A DNA stretch of 64,000 nucleotides from Helicobacter suis. GTDB taxonomy: Bacteria; Campylobacterota; Campylobacteria; Campylobacterales; Helicobacteraceae. The DNA is taken from NCBI RefSeq assembly GCF_902196125.1, contig NZ_CABIKG010000001.1, forward strand, positions 1 to 64,000, in the 5' to 3' direction. The notes below the pieces were generated by a model that saw only the letters and a list, made by a program, of their open reading frames with translations, was not told the origin of the DNA and searched no databases. Below are positions 1 through 7,090 of this stretch, in pieces (position 1 is the stretch's first letter; each line of letters opens with the position of its first letter). Both the position numbers and the translations under genes were made by a program.

Positions 1-39
1 CTCACCGCCTTATTGAGTGTAATTCTTTTGGCTTTGTAA
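1..39 (+). CDS. Possible 3' end of a gene entering from the left
   Basis: Reading from base 1 in frame 1 gives twelve hydrophobic residues (LTALLSVILLAL) followed by TAA at 37-39. This could be the C-terminal membrane segment of a protein whose gene lies to the left of the window. So few codons are visible that chance cannot be excluded and no family can be named. Confidence 0.25.
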   Translation, partial: LTALLSVILLAL

Positions 40-364
40 TTTACCCTTTTACATAGGCTATTAACAATGAAAAAACAAATAACACTAAGAAAACCAAAAG
101 CAATTTTAAAGGAAAAGAGAAAAAACGATAAAACCCTTTATTTTTGCAATCAATACAACTTATAAGGCTCTCGTTAAGATTTAACCCTAAAACCCTTTAA
201 TCTGACTAGCTTTCTTAGAAGCAAAAGTTGATTTTATCGTTGATAAACTTAAGGAATGCTGAAAAGTTTAGGAAGGTTTTTTGCAATGAGGTTTTATTAT
301 TGGGGTTGAATATTTACAATATTATTAGGGTTGAATATTATTAGGGTTAAAGCATTGTAGTAGC

Positions 365-402
365 ATTGTAGTAGCTAGGGTGAATTGTAGTAGCTAGGGT
401 GA
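365..402. repeat. Perfect 19-bp tandem duplication
   Basis: ATTGTAGTAGCTAGGGTGA occurs at 365-383 and again directly at 384-402 without a mismatch. The neighbouring bases show further small duplications: AGCATTGTAGT repeats just upstream, TATTATTAGGGTT occurs twice at about 318-348, and AAGATTTTTATTTTT occurs twice at about 425-455. This pattern suggests recent slippage or tandem duplication in non-coding DNA. Confidence 0.9.
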
Positions 403-539
403 GTAACTTAGCATTTTGGTTTTTAAGATTTTTATTTTTAAGATTTTTATTTTTTAGTGGTGGGTTGGTGTTAGCTGGTGGTGGATTGTGATCTATATGA
501 CTATACGATCTAATGATTGTTTAGTTATCTAGTTACTCT

Positions 540-985
540 GGTGAGTTTTTGATTTTTGTTAGGTTTTCTTAAAATTCTTTTAACTTGATTAAACTCTCTT
601 AAAACTCTTTTAGCTCTTTAAACTTTCTTAAAGTTCTTAAACCCTTAAAGTCGTTTCAGCTTGGTTAAATTTTCTTAAATCTATCTCTTTTAGCTTGGTT
701 AAGCTTTCTTAAATCTCTTTTAGTTTTGTTGAACTTTATTAAAACTCTTTTAACTTTCTTAAAGTTCTTAGAGTTTCTTTAACTTCTGTTAAACTTTATC
801 AAAATTCTCTTGTTCTAGCTTGTAGTTTGTAGCTTAGTTAATTGGTTAAGCTTTCTTAAATCTCTTTTAGTTTTCTTAAAGTTCTCTTAGCTTGTTTTAG
901 TTTTCTTTAAAGTAAAGTCTCTTAAACCTCTTTTAGTATTTGTTAACTCTCTTAAATCTTTTTTAGCTTTCTTAAATTTAGCTTT
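540..985. repeat. Degenerate ~25-35 bp repeat array
   Basis: Forward-strand blocks resembling TTGGTTAAGCTTTCTTAAA followed by TCTCTTTTAG recur many times with substitutions and length changes. On the minus strand short open stretches read like RDLRKLNQ, which is coiled-coil-like, but stops and frame changes interrupt every frame. It may be a decayed repetitive coding sequence or simply expanded AT-rich repeats. Confidence 0.7.
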
Positions 986-999
986 CTCAAATTTTATTT

Positions 1000-1215
1000 A
1001 AGGATTATCAATTCTCTAAATCTAAGGATTATCCGTTTTTTAAGAATAACCAACTTTTTAAGGATTATCAATTTTTTTAATTTTTTTAAAGAATTACCCA
1101 TTCTTTAAAGAACTATCTTGTGGATTTTGGGAATTATCTTGACTTAAAGGATTATCCTGATTTAAATTCTGATTTAAATTTAAAGGGCTATCTTGATTTA
1201 GTAGATTATCCAGTG
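1000..1215. repeat. AAGGATTATC-type units crossing a gene's stop codon
   Basis: AAGGATTATC or close variants occur at about 1000, 1024, 1060 and 1145, with looser copies near 1185 and 1202. The distal copies (above 1094) encode the Asn/Gln/Asp-rich tail of the small minus-strand gene. The proximal copies lie beyond its stop. The repeat family therefore extends from inside the gene into non-coding DNA. Confidence 0.65.
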
Positions 1216-1354
1216 TATCTAAATCATGGCCTATTTCTTTAAGTTCATTTGCAATTTGTGCTAGTTGCTCCTCTACATGGCTTAAATCATCTTTGATTTC
1301 TTCAAATTCTTCAAAGAGTTCATCAATGTTTTGGGTGTTATTCTCTGCTTTCAT
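1094..1354 (-). CDS. Small acidic coiled-coil protein with Asn/Gln-rich tail
   Basis: An 86-residue protein of unknown function. Residues 1-50 are acidic with heptad-like spacing (ELFEEFEEIKDDL, then QLAQIANELKEIG), which predicts a coiled coil. The C-terminal ~30 residues are low-complexity repeats of NQDNPL/SQDNS type. I chose the ATG at 1354 because it overlaps the carA stop by 17 nt, which is typical of coupled genes here; a longer frame reaches 1396 inside carA. There is no signal peptide or membrane segment. A small conserved gene also follows carA in H. pylori as I recall, so the core is probably real, while the repeat-encoded tail is probably variable between strains. Confidence 0.65.
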   Translation of the reverse strand: MKAENNTQNIDELFEEFEEIKDDLSHVEEQLAQIANELKEIGHDLDTLDNLLNQDSPLNLNQNLNQDNPLSQDNSQNPQDSSLKNG

Positions 1355-2453
1355 GGAGCATTCTTGTGAAGTGGTGGAAAATATAAAGCCCATCATGGGG
1401 ACCAGGACTAGCCTCAGGGTGGTGCTGGATAGAAAGAATGGGGGCGTTGTTATAACTCACCCCTTCTATCGTGCCGTCAAATAAATTTTGGTGGGTAAGG
1501 GTGGCTATTTTTAAGAGCTGATCGGGTACACAATAATTATGGTTTTGGGCGCTAATTTCAATGCGCCTTGTGGCTAGACTAAGCACAGGGTGGTTACTCC
1601 CATGGTGGCCAAATTTAAGTTTGTAGGTGTTATAGCCATGGGCGATGCTAAGAAGTTGGTGTCCTAAACAAATACCCAAAATAGGAATTTTAGCCTCAAT
1701 TAGATCACTAATTTCATGGATAGCATTTTTTAAGAAAAGTGGATCACCCGGACCATTAGAAATTAAAATCCCTACAATCTCCCCCTTTTTATAAGCCTCT
1801 ATTAGCGTGCTTGCCTTGCTCTCTGGGGCAAAACACAAAGGTTTTAAACCTACCTGTACAAGACAATTTAAAATATGGCGCTTCACCCCAAAATCTAGCA
1901 CAGCTACACAGCGCGGGTTATCTTTCTCTTGATACTCTAGGCTTGTAAAGTCAAAATAGCCTTGTGTGTGGGGTTTTGTAGGAAAAAAGGGGGGGATAAG
2001 ATGTTTTGTGGGGTTTGAAGCCTGCAAAAGTTTTTGTAGCTCTAATTTATCTAAATTATCTGTAGAGACAATAGCCCGCATCGCCCCCTCATCTCTAAGC
2101 ATTCCTACCAATGCGCGGGTATTAAGCCCACATAGCCCTAAAATCCCTTGTTTTTGTAAAAACGCCCCTAAACTTTGTTTAGCTCTAAAATTAGAATAAC
2201 AACTAGGATAATTTCGTACCAAAACACCCGCACAAAAGCTATGAGAGGATTGCATGTCCATTCTGTTAATCCCCACAACCCCCACCTCAGGGGCGCTAAA
2301 CACCACAAACTGCCCGCAATAACTTGGATCGCTAATGATCTCCTCATACCCGCTCATGGCCGTGTTAAACACCACCTCACCCACCACAAGCCCACAAGCC
2401 CCAAAACTCTGCGCTTCTAAAAATAACCCGTTTTCAAATAAAAGAGTGGCTAT
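1338..2453 (-). CDS. carA: Carbamoyl-phosphate synthase small subunit
   Basis: Glutaminase subunit that hydrolyses glutamine and passes ammonia to CarB for carbamoyl phosphate, feeding pyrimidine and arginine synthesis. The N-terminal small-subunit domain is followed by a class I amidotransferase domain with the nucleophile motif GICLGHQ and the catalytic HHPEASPGP near the C-terminus. The conserved start region ENGLFLEAQSFG lies upstream of the first in-frame GTG, so translation must begin earlier. No ATG, GTG or TTG exists there. ATA at 2453-2451 aligns with the usual Met, has GGG six bases upstream and overlaps the DUF507 stop, so I place the start there. DUF507 lies upstream and the 86-aa gene downstream, all overlapping. 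A C7T6 tract lies in the coding strand. Confidence 0.95.
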   Translation of the reverse strand: MATLLFENGLFLEAQSFGACGLVVGEVVFNTAMSGYEEIISDPSYCGQFVVFSAPEVGVVGINRMDMQSSHSFCAGVLVRNYPSCYSNFRAKQSLGAFLQKQGILGLCGLNTRALVGMLRDEGAMRAIVSTDNLDKLELQKLLQASNPTKHLIPPFFPTKPHTQGYFDFTSLEYQEKDNPRCVAVLDFGVKRHILNCLVQVGLKPLCFAPESKASTLIEAYKKGEIVGILISNGPGDPLFLKNAIHEISDLIEAKIPILGICLGHQLLSIAHGYNTYKLKFGHHGSNHPVLSLATRRIEISAQNHNYCVPDQLLKIATLTHQNLFDGTIEGVSYNNAPILSIQHHPEASPGPHDGLYIFHHFTRMLHESRE

Positions 2454-3001
2454 AGAAAACCCTTTTTGCGTAATTCTTCCTCATACATGCGATCAAAGAC
2501 TAGTTCGTATTCATCGCTACCCACAGGAAGTTTTCGTTTGTAATTTTTGATCTTCTCGCTCACTTCTAATTCTACGCTCTCATAAAGCTTAGCGTAGGTG
2601 TCTATGGATTTAAAGATCACATTGCGGATTAAGTTTTCTGAAACAGAAAACATCAGCAAATCCTCTTCTAAAATTTTTTCTAAAATTTTATGTGAAAGAA
2701 GATTGCAACGATCTTCCCAGCCTAAAACAAAATCCTCTTTAAGCGCTAATTGTTTTTTAATCATCCAGAAAAGTTGGCGCTCGTCCATGCGCATGAATTC
2801 TATTTCATCTAGGTTTTCTTCTAATAAATCCCGCGCTTTATGATCAATGGCAACTTCTTGATCTACATTTTCCTGTACCACAGAAAGCGTAATTTGGGTT
2901 AGAGATTCTAAAGTGCCTTTGAGTTCTAAAAGGGTGGATTGGACTAGATCTTGGGCGATTTTATTAACGATGTAGCGGATGTGGTTTGGTTTTAATCTCA
3001 T
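2450..3001 (-). CDS. DUF507 family protein
   Basis: A 183-residue soluble protein of the DUF507 family, found in Campylobacterota and Aquificae and of unknown function. The start MRLKPNHIRYIVNKIAQDL is characteristic. The rest is mostly charged helices, ending RMYEEELRKKGFL. I prefer the ATG at 3001 because GGAG sits six bases before it; an in-frame ATG at 3013 would add four residues. The stop codon overlaps the inferred carA start, so the two are probably translationally coupled. A DUF507 gene next to carA is also known to me from Campylobacter. No catalytic motif is evident. Confidence 0.8.
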   Translation of the reverse strand: MRLKPNHIRYIVNKIAQDLVQSTLLELKGTLESLTQITLSVVQENVDQEVAIDHKARDLLEENLDEIEFMRMDERQLFWMIKKQLALKEDFVLGWEDRCNLLSHKILEKILEEDLLMFSVSENLIRNVIFKSIDTYAKLYESVELEVSEKIKNYKRKLPVGSDEYELVFDRMYEEELRKKGFL

Positions 3002-3137
3002 CTTTTGCTCCATCTAATCTTTTAAATTGGGCGCTATTTTAACATAATCTAGCAGAAAAATTATTGCTAAAAAATTGCAGAATTGGCGATTAACTTTGAC
3101 ATGTTAGAATTTGCGGATTTTTTTATACCGGAGTTAA

Positions 3138-4847
3138 ATGCAGGCGCGTACCTTTTATTTTCTCTTTTCTCTGGCTATTATCGCTATTATAGCCTTTCCT
3201 GTGGGTATTGCAAATTTGATCTTGGGCTTTGTCTACCATGATTCCCCTTGTATTTTATGCTGGGCTGAGCGCCAAAGCATGGTTTATATCGCCCTATCTG
3301 GTTTGTTTATTCTGCGCTATGGGCTCAAGCCTAAGTATGTCGCTCTTATGTTACTCATCATTGTAGGGGGGTTGTATCAAAGTTTTTATCATCTAGGTAA
3401 CCACGCGCTTGAAGATGTAGGACAAGGTTTTGCGCTCACTATTTTTAGGCTACACACCCAGTTTTGGGCTGAATTAGTGTTTTGGCTAGCCGCGCTTGTT
3501 TTGGGTTCTTTATTATTCTTTGTACCTAATTTTAACACCCAAGATCACCCCCGCCAACTCACCCGCTCCAATCGCTGGGCTTTTGCTATTTTTAGTGCGC
3601 TGGCTGCCTCTAATATGCTCCAAGCCTTTATTTCTACTGGACCTTTTCCCTATCTAGGGCATGGCAATCCGATTCGCTTTTCTTGGAAATTTGCTGAAAA
3701 TATTTGGAGTACGCAAAGTTGGAATTACATGGGCTTTCCTAGAATGTTTAGCAAACGCATAGTAGACAAACCCATTTTAGCTAACCAAGAATACCCTTTT
3801 GATCGCAATTATCACCATGCCCCTATTGTGATCACCAAAGAATTAAGCCTTTTAGAGCAAAGAGTCAGCAAATTATCTTTAAATTCCCCTATTAGCGATC
3901 TTAACTTTCTAGCCGCTTCTAAAGACAAACAACAACAAAAACAACCCCCCAATGCACCAACAGATTTACTAGGCGGTTTTGGTATAGAAAAACCCATTTC
4001 AGAAGGCTGTGCTCCCGCGCTTAAACCCCCGCCCTATCATTTTTCCCCAGATGTATTTGCAGGTAATAATGCTTTGTTTAAAAATGCCTTTTTAATCACT
4101 ACCCAAAATGAAGGGTTATACATCGTAGACACAACGCTACAAAAAGTCTTGGCACATCTGATCTTAGATAGACATTACTCTGTAACGGTGGGAAGTCTTG
4201 TGGGGGCAAATATGGTGGGTAGCACAATTCGTCTCATGGGTGCTAATAAAAGCAGTGTAGATGTACACTACAATCCCAAAGCCCATAATAACTTCCCTAA
4301 TTTTCTAGTAGGGGCGCATCATTTTGATGAGATTGGCCGTAGCCGCTTGCGCACTAGCCGCGCCTCTACTCATTATATTTTGAGTGCTAGAAGTGATGGT
4401 ATCCACACTTATATGCTCACAGTCCCTAATAAGTACTACAAAAAACTAATCTTAGTTAGCATGCTCGATCAAGATTTAGGTTTGAGTTCTGAGAGTGTTG
4501 TGCAAACTTCTAAACGCACACCGCTTAAAAATAACCGCACTCTAGGGGAATTTTACATTACAGGGCTTTCTATTTATCAAGGGCGACTCTTTGCGCTAAG
4601 CAGGGCCTATAACGCCTTGTTGGTGATTAATCCTTATGATGCCACGATCATAGATGCCTATGGATTGCCCAGTTTAATTAAAAACCCTAGTGCCCTAGCT
4701 TTCATGGATAACCAGCTTATTATCACCGGTTACTCCAAACACCACGATATTTTTTACACTTTAGATATTTCTAATCTCTCTTTAGATTTACCCCCCGCAG
4801 AAAAACCCACCCTTAAAGCACCCACTTTACAAACGCATGGTTGCTAA
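3138..4847 (+). CDS. dsbI: DsbB/DsbI-type oxidoreductase fused to a beta-propeller-like domain
   Basis: Inner-membrane thiol oxidoreductase related to DsbB, which reoxidises periplasmic DsbA-type proteins and passes electrons to quinone. Residues 1-135 hold four or five membrane segments with the CILC redox pair near residue 37. A large periplasmic region follows with repeated short beta segments (TQNEGLYIVDTT, SDGIHTYMLTV, SRAYNALLVINPYD), consistent with a beta-propeller as in H. pylori DsbI. Extra cysteines occur at SEGCAP and at the last residue. GGAG lies five bases before the ATG. The 3' end overlaps the convergent DUF493 gene by 35 nt. Which of the extra cysteines takes part in electron transfer cannot be read from the sequence. 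Confidence 0.8.
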   Translation: MQARTFYFLFSLAIIAIIAFPVGIANLILGFVYHDSPCILCWAERQSMVYIALSGLFILRYGLKPKYVALMLLIIVGGLYQSFYHLGNHALEDVGQGFALTIFRLHTQFWAELVFWLAALVLGSLLFFVPNFNTQDHPRQLTRSNRWAFAIFSALAASNMLQAFISTGPFPYLGHGNPIRFSWKFAENIWSTQSWNYMGFPRMFSKRIVDKPILANQEYPFDRNYHHAPIVITKELSLLEQRVSKLSLNSPISDLNFLAASKDKQQQKQPPNAPTDLLGGFGIEKPISEGCAPALKPPPYHFSPDVFAGNNALFKNAFLITTQNEGLYIVDTTLQKVLAHLILDRHYSVTVGSLVGANMVGSTIRLMGANKSSVDVHYNPKAHNNFPNFLVGAHHFDEIGRSRLRTSRASTHYILSARSDGIHTYMLTVPNKYYKKLILVSMLDQDLGLSSESVVQTSKRTPLKNNRTLGEFYITGLSIYQGRLFALSRAYNALLVINPYDATIIDAYGLPSLIKNPSALAFMDNQLIITGYSKHHDIFYTLDISNLSLDLPPAEKPTLKAPTLQTHGC

Positions 4848-5070
4848 GCTTTTCAAAAAGGGCGTAGCGTTGCGCGTCGCTACTCACTACTAAAGAGAGT
4901 TTCATGCTGGTGTATTTGCCCTGAGCACTGGTGTTTTTGGTATAAACTTGATACTTAAGATTTTCTAAGAGATGGGGCAATTCCTCTAAAAGGGCTTTTG
5001 GCTTATCTGTAATGAGGCTATACTCCCATAGGCAGGGGTAGGTAATAGTTGCTTTATGCGTAGAATCCAT
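4813..5070 (-). CDS. DUF493 (YbeD-like) protein
   Basis: An 85-residue protein resembling the DUF493/YbeD family, with a small ferredoxin-like alpha-beta fold and possibly a regulatory role. Visible features are the N-terminal TITYPCLWEYSLIT strand and the YQVYTKNTSAQGKYTSMKLSL stretch, in which the GKY-S pattern is typical of the family. It is the second gene of a two-gene unit: its start overlaps the thioesterase stop by 17 nt. The pair with ybgC, followed by divergent symporters, is conserved in H. pylori. The function remains unknown. Confidence 0.75.
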   Translation of the reverse strand: MDSTHKATITYPCLWEYSLITDKPKALLEELPHLLENLKYQVYTKNTSAQGKYTSMKLSLVVSSDAQRYALFEKLSNHAFVKWVL

Positions 5071-5443
5071 GCAATATCTTTAAGAAGGAATCAGGGATAG
5101 CCACCGGTCTTTTAGTGGATAAATCAATAAAGCCTAATTTAATTTGCATGCTAAAAAGCAATGTGGGTTCATTTTCTAGCCTTAAAATTTCTTGTTGTAA
5201 ACTTAGGCGTACCTTTTTAAGCGCGATGGGCTTTGTGATCACTTCTAAAAAATCCCCTAAAAGCGCTGGGGCTATAAAGTCTGCTTGCAAACCTTTAATC
5301 ACAAACCCATACCGATCACTTTGTGGGGTAGTGTTAGCTTGAAAAAAAACCTCACTTCTAGCCCTCTCGCAGTACTTAAGATAGTTAGCATGGTAGACAA
5401 AACCCGTGCTATCTGTATCCTCGTAATAAACTCTTAATTGCAT
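5054..5443 (-). CDS. ybgC: YbgC-type acyl-CoA thioesterase
   Basis: A 129-residue hot-dog fold thioesterase that hydrolyses acyl-CoA or acyl-ACP thioesters in the cytoplasm. The N-terminus RVYYEDTDSTGFVYHANYLKY contains the YbgC signature with the catalytic Asp (YEDTDSTG) and the HANY motif; ERARSEVF follows as usual. The length matches the family. It is first in a two-gene unit with DUF493. A miniature IS608-like element ends 37 bases upstream of the start and carries an outward-facing TATAAT, so transcription of this unit may begin in the element. The physiological substrate cannot be deduced. Confidence 0.9.
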   Translation of the reverse strand: MQLRVYYEDTDSTGFVYHANYLKYCERARSEVFFQANTTPQSDRYGFVIKGLQADFIAPALLGDFLEVITKPIALKKVRLSLQQEILRLENEPTLLFSMQIKLGFIDLSTKRPVAIPDSFLKILHGFYA

Positions 5444-5479
5444 GCGCTCCCCTATAATGTGGGATCAGGCCATGTTTTT

Positions 5480-5584
5480 TTGACATACTCCCCATAGCTA
5501 AAGCTAGGAGATTGACGGGATCATCAAGGCTTGCCCGCTAGGCGGGTCTTACAGTCTCTACTCCAAGAGTTGATGCCCCAACTC
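5480..5584 (-). ncRNA. Predicted omega-RNA-like small RNA 1
   Basis: A ~105-nt block starting about 8 bases after a TATAAT and ending at the element's TCAA end. Predicted stems are GAGTTG/CAACTC, CCCG/CGGG around CCTAG, TTGAT/GTCAA, and the right-end hairpin. The first ~75 nt differ from the copy at 59994-60095 at only two positions, while the DNA upstream of the promoter has diverged. In IS605-family elements the TnpB guide RNA occupies this place, with the guide taken from DNA just past TCAA. Here that DNA leads into the ybgC 5' region. Expression is not shown. Confidence 0.55.
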
Positions 5585-5592
5585 TGTCTGCG

Positions 5593-5598
5593 ATTATA
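5593..5598 (-). promoter_or_regulatory. TATAAT -10 box inside element 1
   Basis: TATAAT read on the minus strand, 8 bases before the conserved GAGTTGG block. The same motif is in the equivalent position in element 2 although the surrounding sequence differs. It would start the predicted small RNA and could read on through the element end into ybgC, 37 bases beyond. Confidence 0.6.
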
Positions 5599-5745
5599 GC
5601 ACAAGACCTTTAGCATGCGCCTTATATCCTCATAGCTGAAGCTTGCGGGCTTTAGCGCGCAGTGGGTAAAGATATGGTAAACCTTAATAATTATCATGCT
5701 AAAATGCGTACTTTTTTTATCATTCCACCAAGAAAGGAGATTTAG

Positions 5746-7080
5746 GTGCATAGCTTTTCGAGATTAGGTTTTGTATTAGCTGCTTTAGGAAGCTCGATAG
5801 GCTTAGGGCATATTTGGCGCTTTCCTTACATGGCTGGAACTAGCGGTGGGGGCGGTTTTGTGATCTTATTTTTAATTCTTGCACTCACCGTCGGGCTTAC
5901 TATGCTTATTGCTGAAATGGTGATTGGGCAAAGTACCCAAAAAGATGTCGCCTCTGCCTTTGATGCACTCGATCCACACCCCACCACAAGGCGCTGGAAA
6001 TACGCAGGTTTGATGCTCTTTACAGGCCCTATTATCTTAACTTTTTATTCCATTGTTTTAGGTTGGGTGTTTTATTATTTATTTGTCGTGAGTTTTAACT
6101 TACCCACAGATGTTAAAACATCAGAACAAATCCTTAATAATCTCTTAGAAGATTCTATTCTTAAACAACTAGCCGGTTTTAGTTTGACTTTATGGCTTAC
6201 GGCGTGGATTGTTTCTAAGGGAATTAAAGATGGGATTGAAAAACTTAATTTTGTTTTAATGCCCTTGTTGTTCATTATCTTTATTGGTCTATTAATCTAT
6301 GCTAGCACCCAAAATTCTTTTGGTAAGGCTTTAGATTTCATGTTTGGTATCCGCATGGCAGATATTAACCAAAAAGTTTTTGTCAATGCCTTAGGACAGG
6401 TTTTCTTTGCGCTTAGTTTAGGCATTGGGATTAATATCGCCTATGCCTCTTCTACCCACCACAAACAAGACTTACTCCAAAGCGCAATTTGGGTGGTTTT
6501 ACCCGGTATTTGTATCTCTCTTATTGCCGGTTTAATGATCTTTACCTTTGTCTTTGAATACGGGGCTAACCCCTCACAGGGTCCGGGTCTTATTTTTGTA
6601 TCCTTACCTGTAGTTTTTTCTAAAATGGGTATGGTAGGGAGTGTGGTTTCTATTCTTTTCTTATCCGCCCTAGCTTTTGCAGGCATCACCTCCACTATTG
6701 CTTTATTAGAACCTCCCGTGCGCTATTTAGTGGATAAAAACTATTCGCGCACAAAGGCTACTTGGCTTGTTACACTAGGGATCTTTCTTGTGGGTATCCT
6801 TTTGATTTTTTCTCTTAATAAAGCCTACAAACCCCATCTTAGTTTTTTTAATAAAGATCTCTTTGATTTAACAGACTTCTTCTCTACTTCTATTCTCATG
6901 CCTTTATGGGGGTTAGTCTCAGTTATCTTTGTAGGCTGGGTGGTGAGTAAAACTAAACTCTATGCGGTGAGTCTGCATTTTTTGAGTAAACGGGTTTTTT
7001 TAACATGGGTGTTTCTTTTAAAATATATCGCTCCTTTGGTTATTCTCATTATTTGGGTGGTTAAACTCATCCAAGGTTAG
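5746..7080 (+). CDS. NSS-family sodium-dependent transporter 1
   Basis: A 444-residue inner-membrane protein of the neurotransmitter:sodium symporter (SNF) family, expected to import an amino acid or similar solute with Na+. The first membrane segment has the family signature SRLGFVLAALGSSIGLGHIWRFPY, holding Na+-site residues. GGGGFVI and GPIILTFYSIVLGWV follow, with about eleven or twelve hydrophobic helices. The start is GTG with AAAGGAG seven bases upstream. A paralogue begins 10 bases after its stop and pldA follows, so the three probably form one transcript. The substrate cannot be assigned from sequence. Confidence 0.9.
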   Translation: MHSFSRLGFVLAALGSSIGLGHIWRFPYMAGTSGGGGFVILFLILALTVGLTMLIAEMVIGQSTQKDVASAFDALDPHPTTRRWKYAGLMLFTGPIILTFYSIVLGWVFYYLFVVSFNLPTDVKTSEQILNNLLEDSILKQLAGFSLTLWLTAWIVSKGIKDGIEKLNFVLMPLLFIIFIGLLIYASTQNSFGKALDFMFGIRMADINQKVFVNALGQVFFALSLGIGINIAYASSTHHKQDLLQSAIWVVLPGICISLIAGLMIFTFVFEYGANPSQGPGLIFVSLPVVFSKMGMVGSVVSILFLSALAFAGITSTIALLEPPVRYLVDKNYSRTKATWLVTLGIFLVGILLIFSLNKAYKPHLSFFNKDLFDLTDFFSTSILMPLWGLVSVIFVGWVVSKTKLYAVSLHFLSKRVFLTWVFLLKYIAPLVILIIWVVKLIQG

Positions 7081-7090
7081 GGGGTAAAGT

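Larger units (their letters stand above)
40..1093. other. AT-rich gene-poor region with degenerate repeats
   Basis: I see no convincing gene in this stretch of about 1 kb. It is strongly AT-rich and built from short, diverged repeats: exact and near tandem duplications between about 310 and 450, a family of TTTAAGAAAGCTTAAC-like units (minus strand) from about 540 to 985, and AAGGATTATC-like units from about 1000 onward. All six frames are broken by frequent stops. A 32-codon ATG frame at 67-165 lacks a good ribosome site and is not called. The region may be a decayed repeat-rich gene or expanded intergenic DNA downstream of the small gene at 1094-1354. Confidence 0.7.
5480..5665 (-). mobile_element. 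Miniature IS608/IS605-like element 1 (no transposase)
   Basis: 186 bp with IS200/IS605-type ends read on the minus strand. The left flank is TTAC (5669-5666), the IS608 target. Twelve bases later comes AAAG and an imperfect left-end hairpin (AGCCCGCAAGCTTCAGCTATGAGG). The right-end hairpin CTCCTAGCTTTAGCTATGGGGAG is followed by TATG and ends in TCAA (5483-5480), the known IS608 right cleavage tetranucleotide. It contains no tnpA or tnpB coding sequence. The second copy at 59921-60095 shares the same layout. This is most likely a non-autonomous element mobilised by a TnpA encoded elsewhere. Confidence 0.85.

Noticed and set aside
67-165. 32-codon ATG frame in the left intergenic region
   Set aside because: Lysine-rich by AT bias, no good ribosome site, no family resemblance.
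540-985. CRISPR array
   Set aside because: The units are degenerate, abut each other with no unique spacers of uniform length, and no cas genes are present.
1293-1484. 63-residue plus-strand ORF over the carA 3' end
   Set aside because: A shadow of carA and the 86-aa gene; no ribosome site or conserved motif.
1987-1993. C7/G7 tracts in carA, the second symporter, the ABC ATPase and acnB as phase-variation sites
   Set aside because: Seven-base runs recur in housekeeping genes here and are explained by Pro/Gly codons; only pldA and the G8 tract have supporting context.
5524-5751. 75-residue minus-strand ORF
   Set aside because: It lies within the miniature IS element, runs through its non-coding hairpins and crosses the symporter start; no protein-like features.
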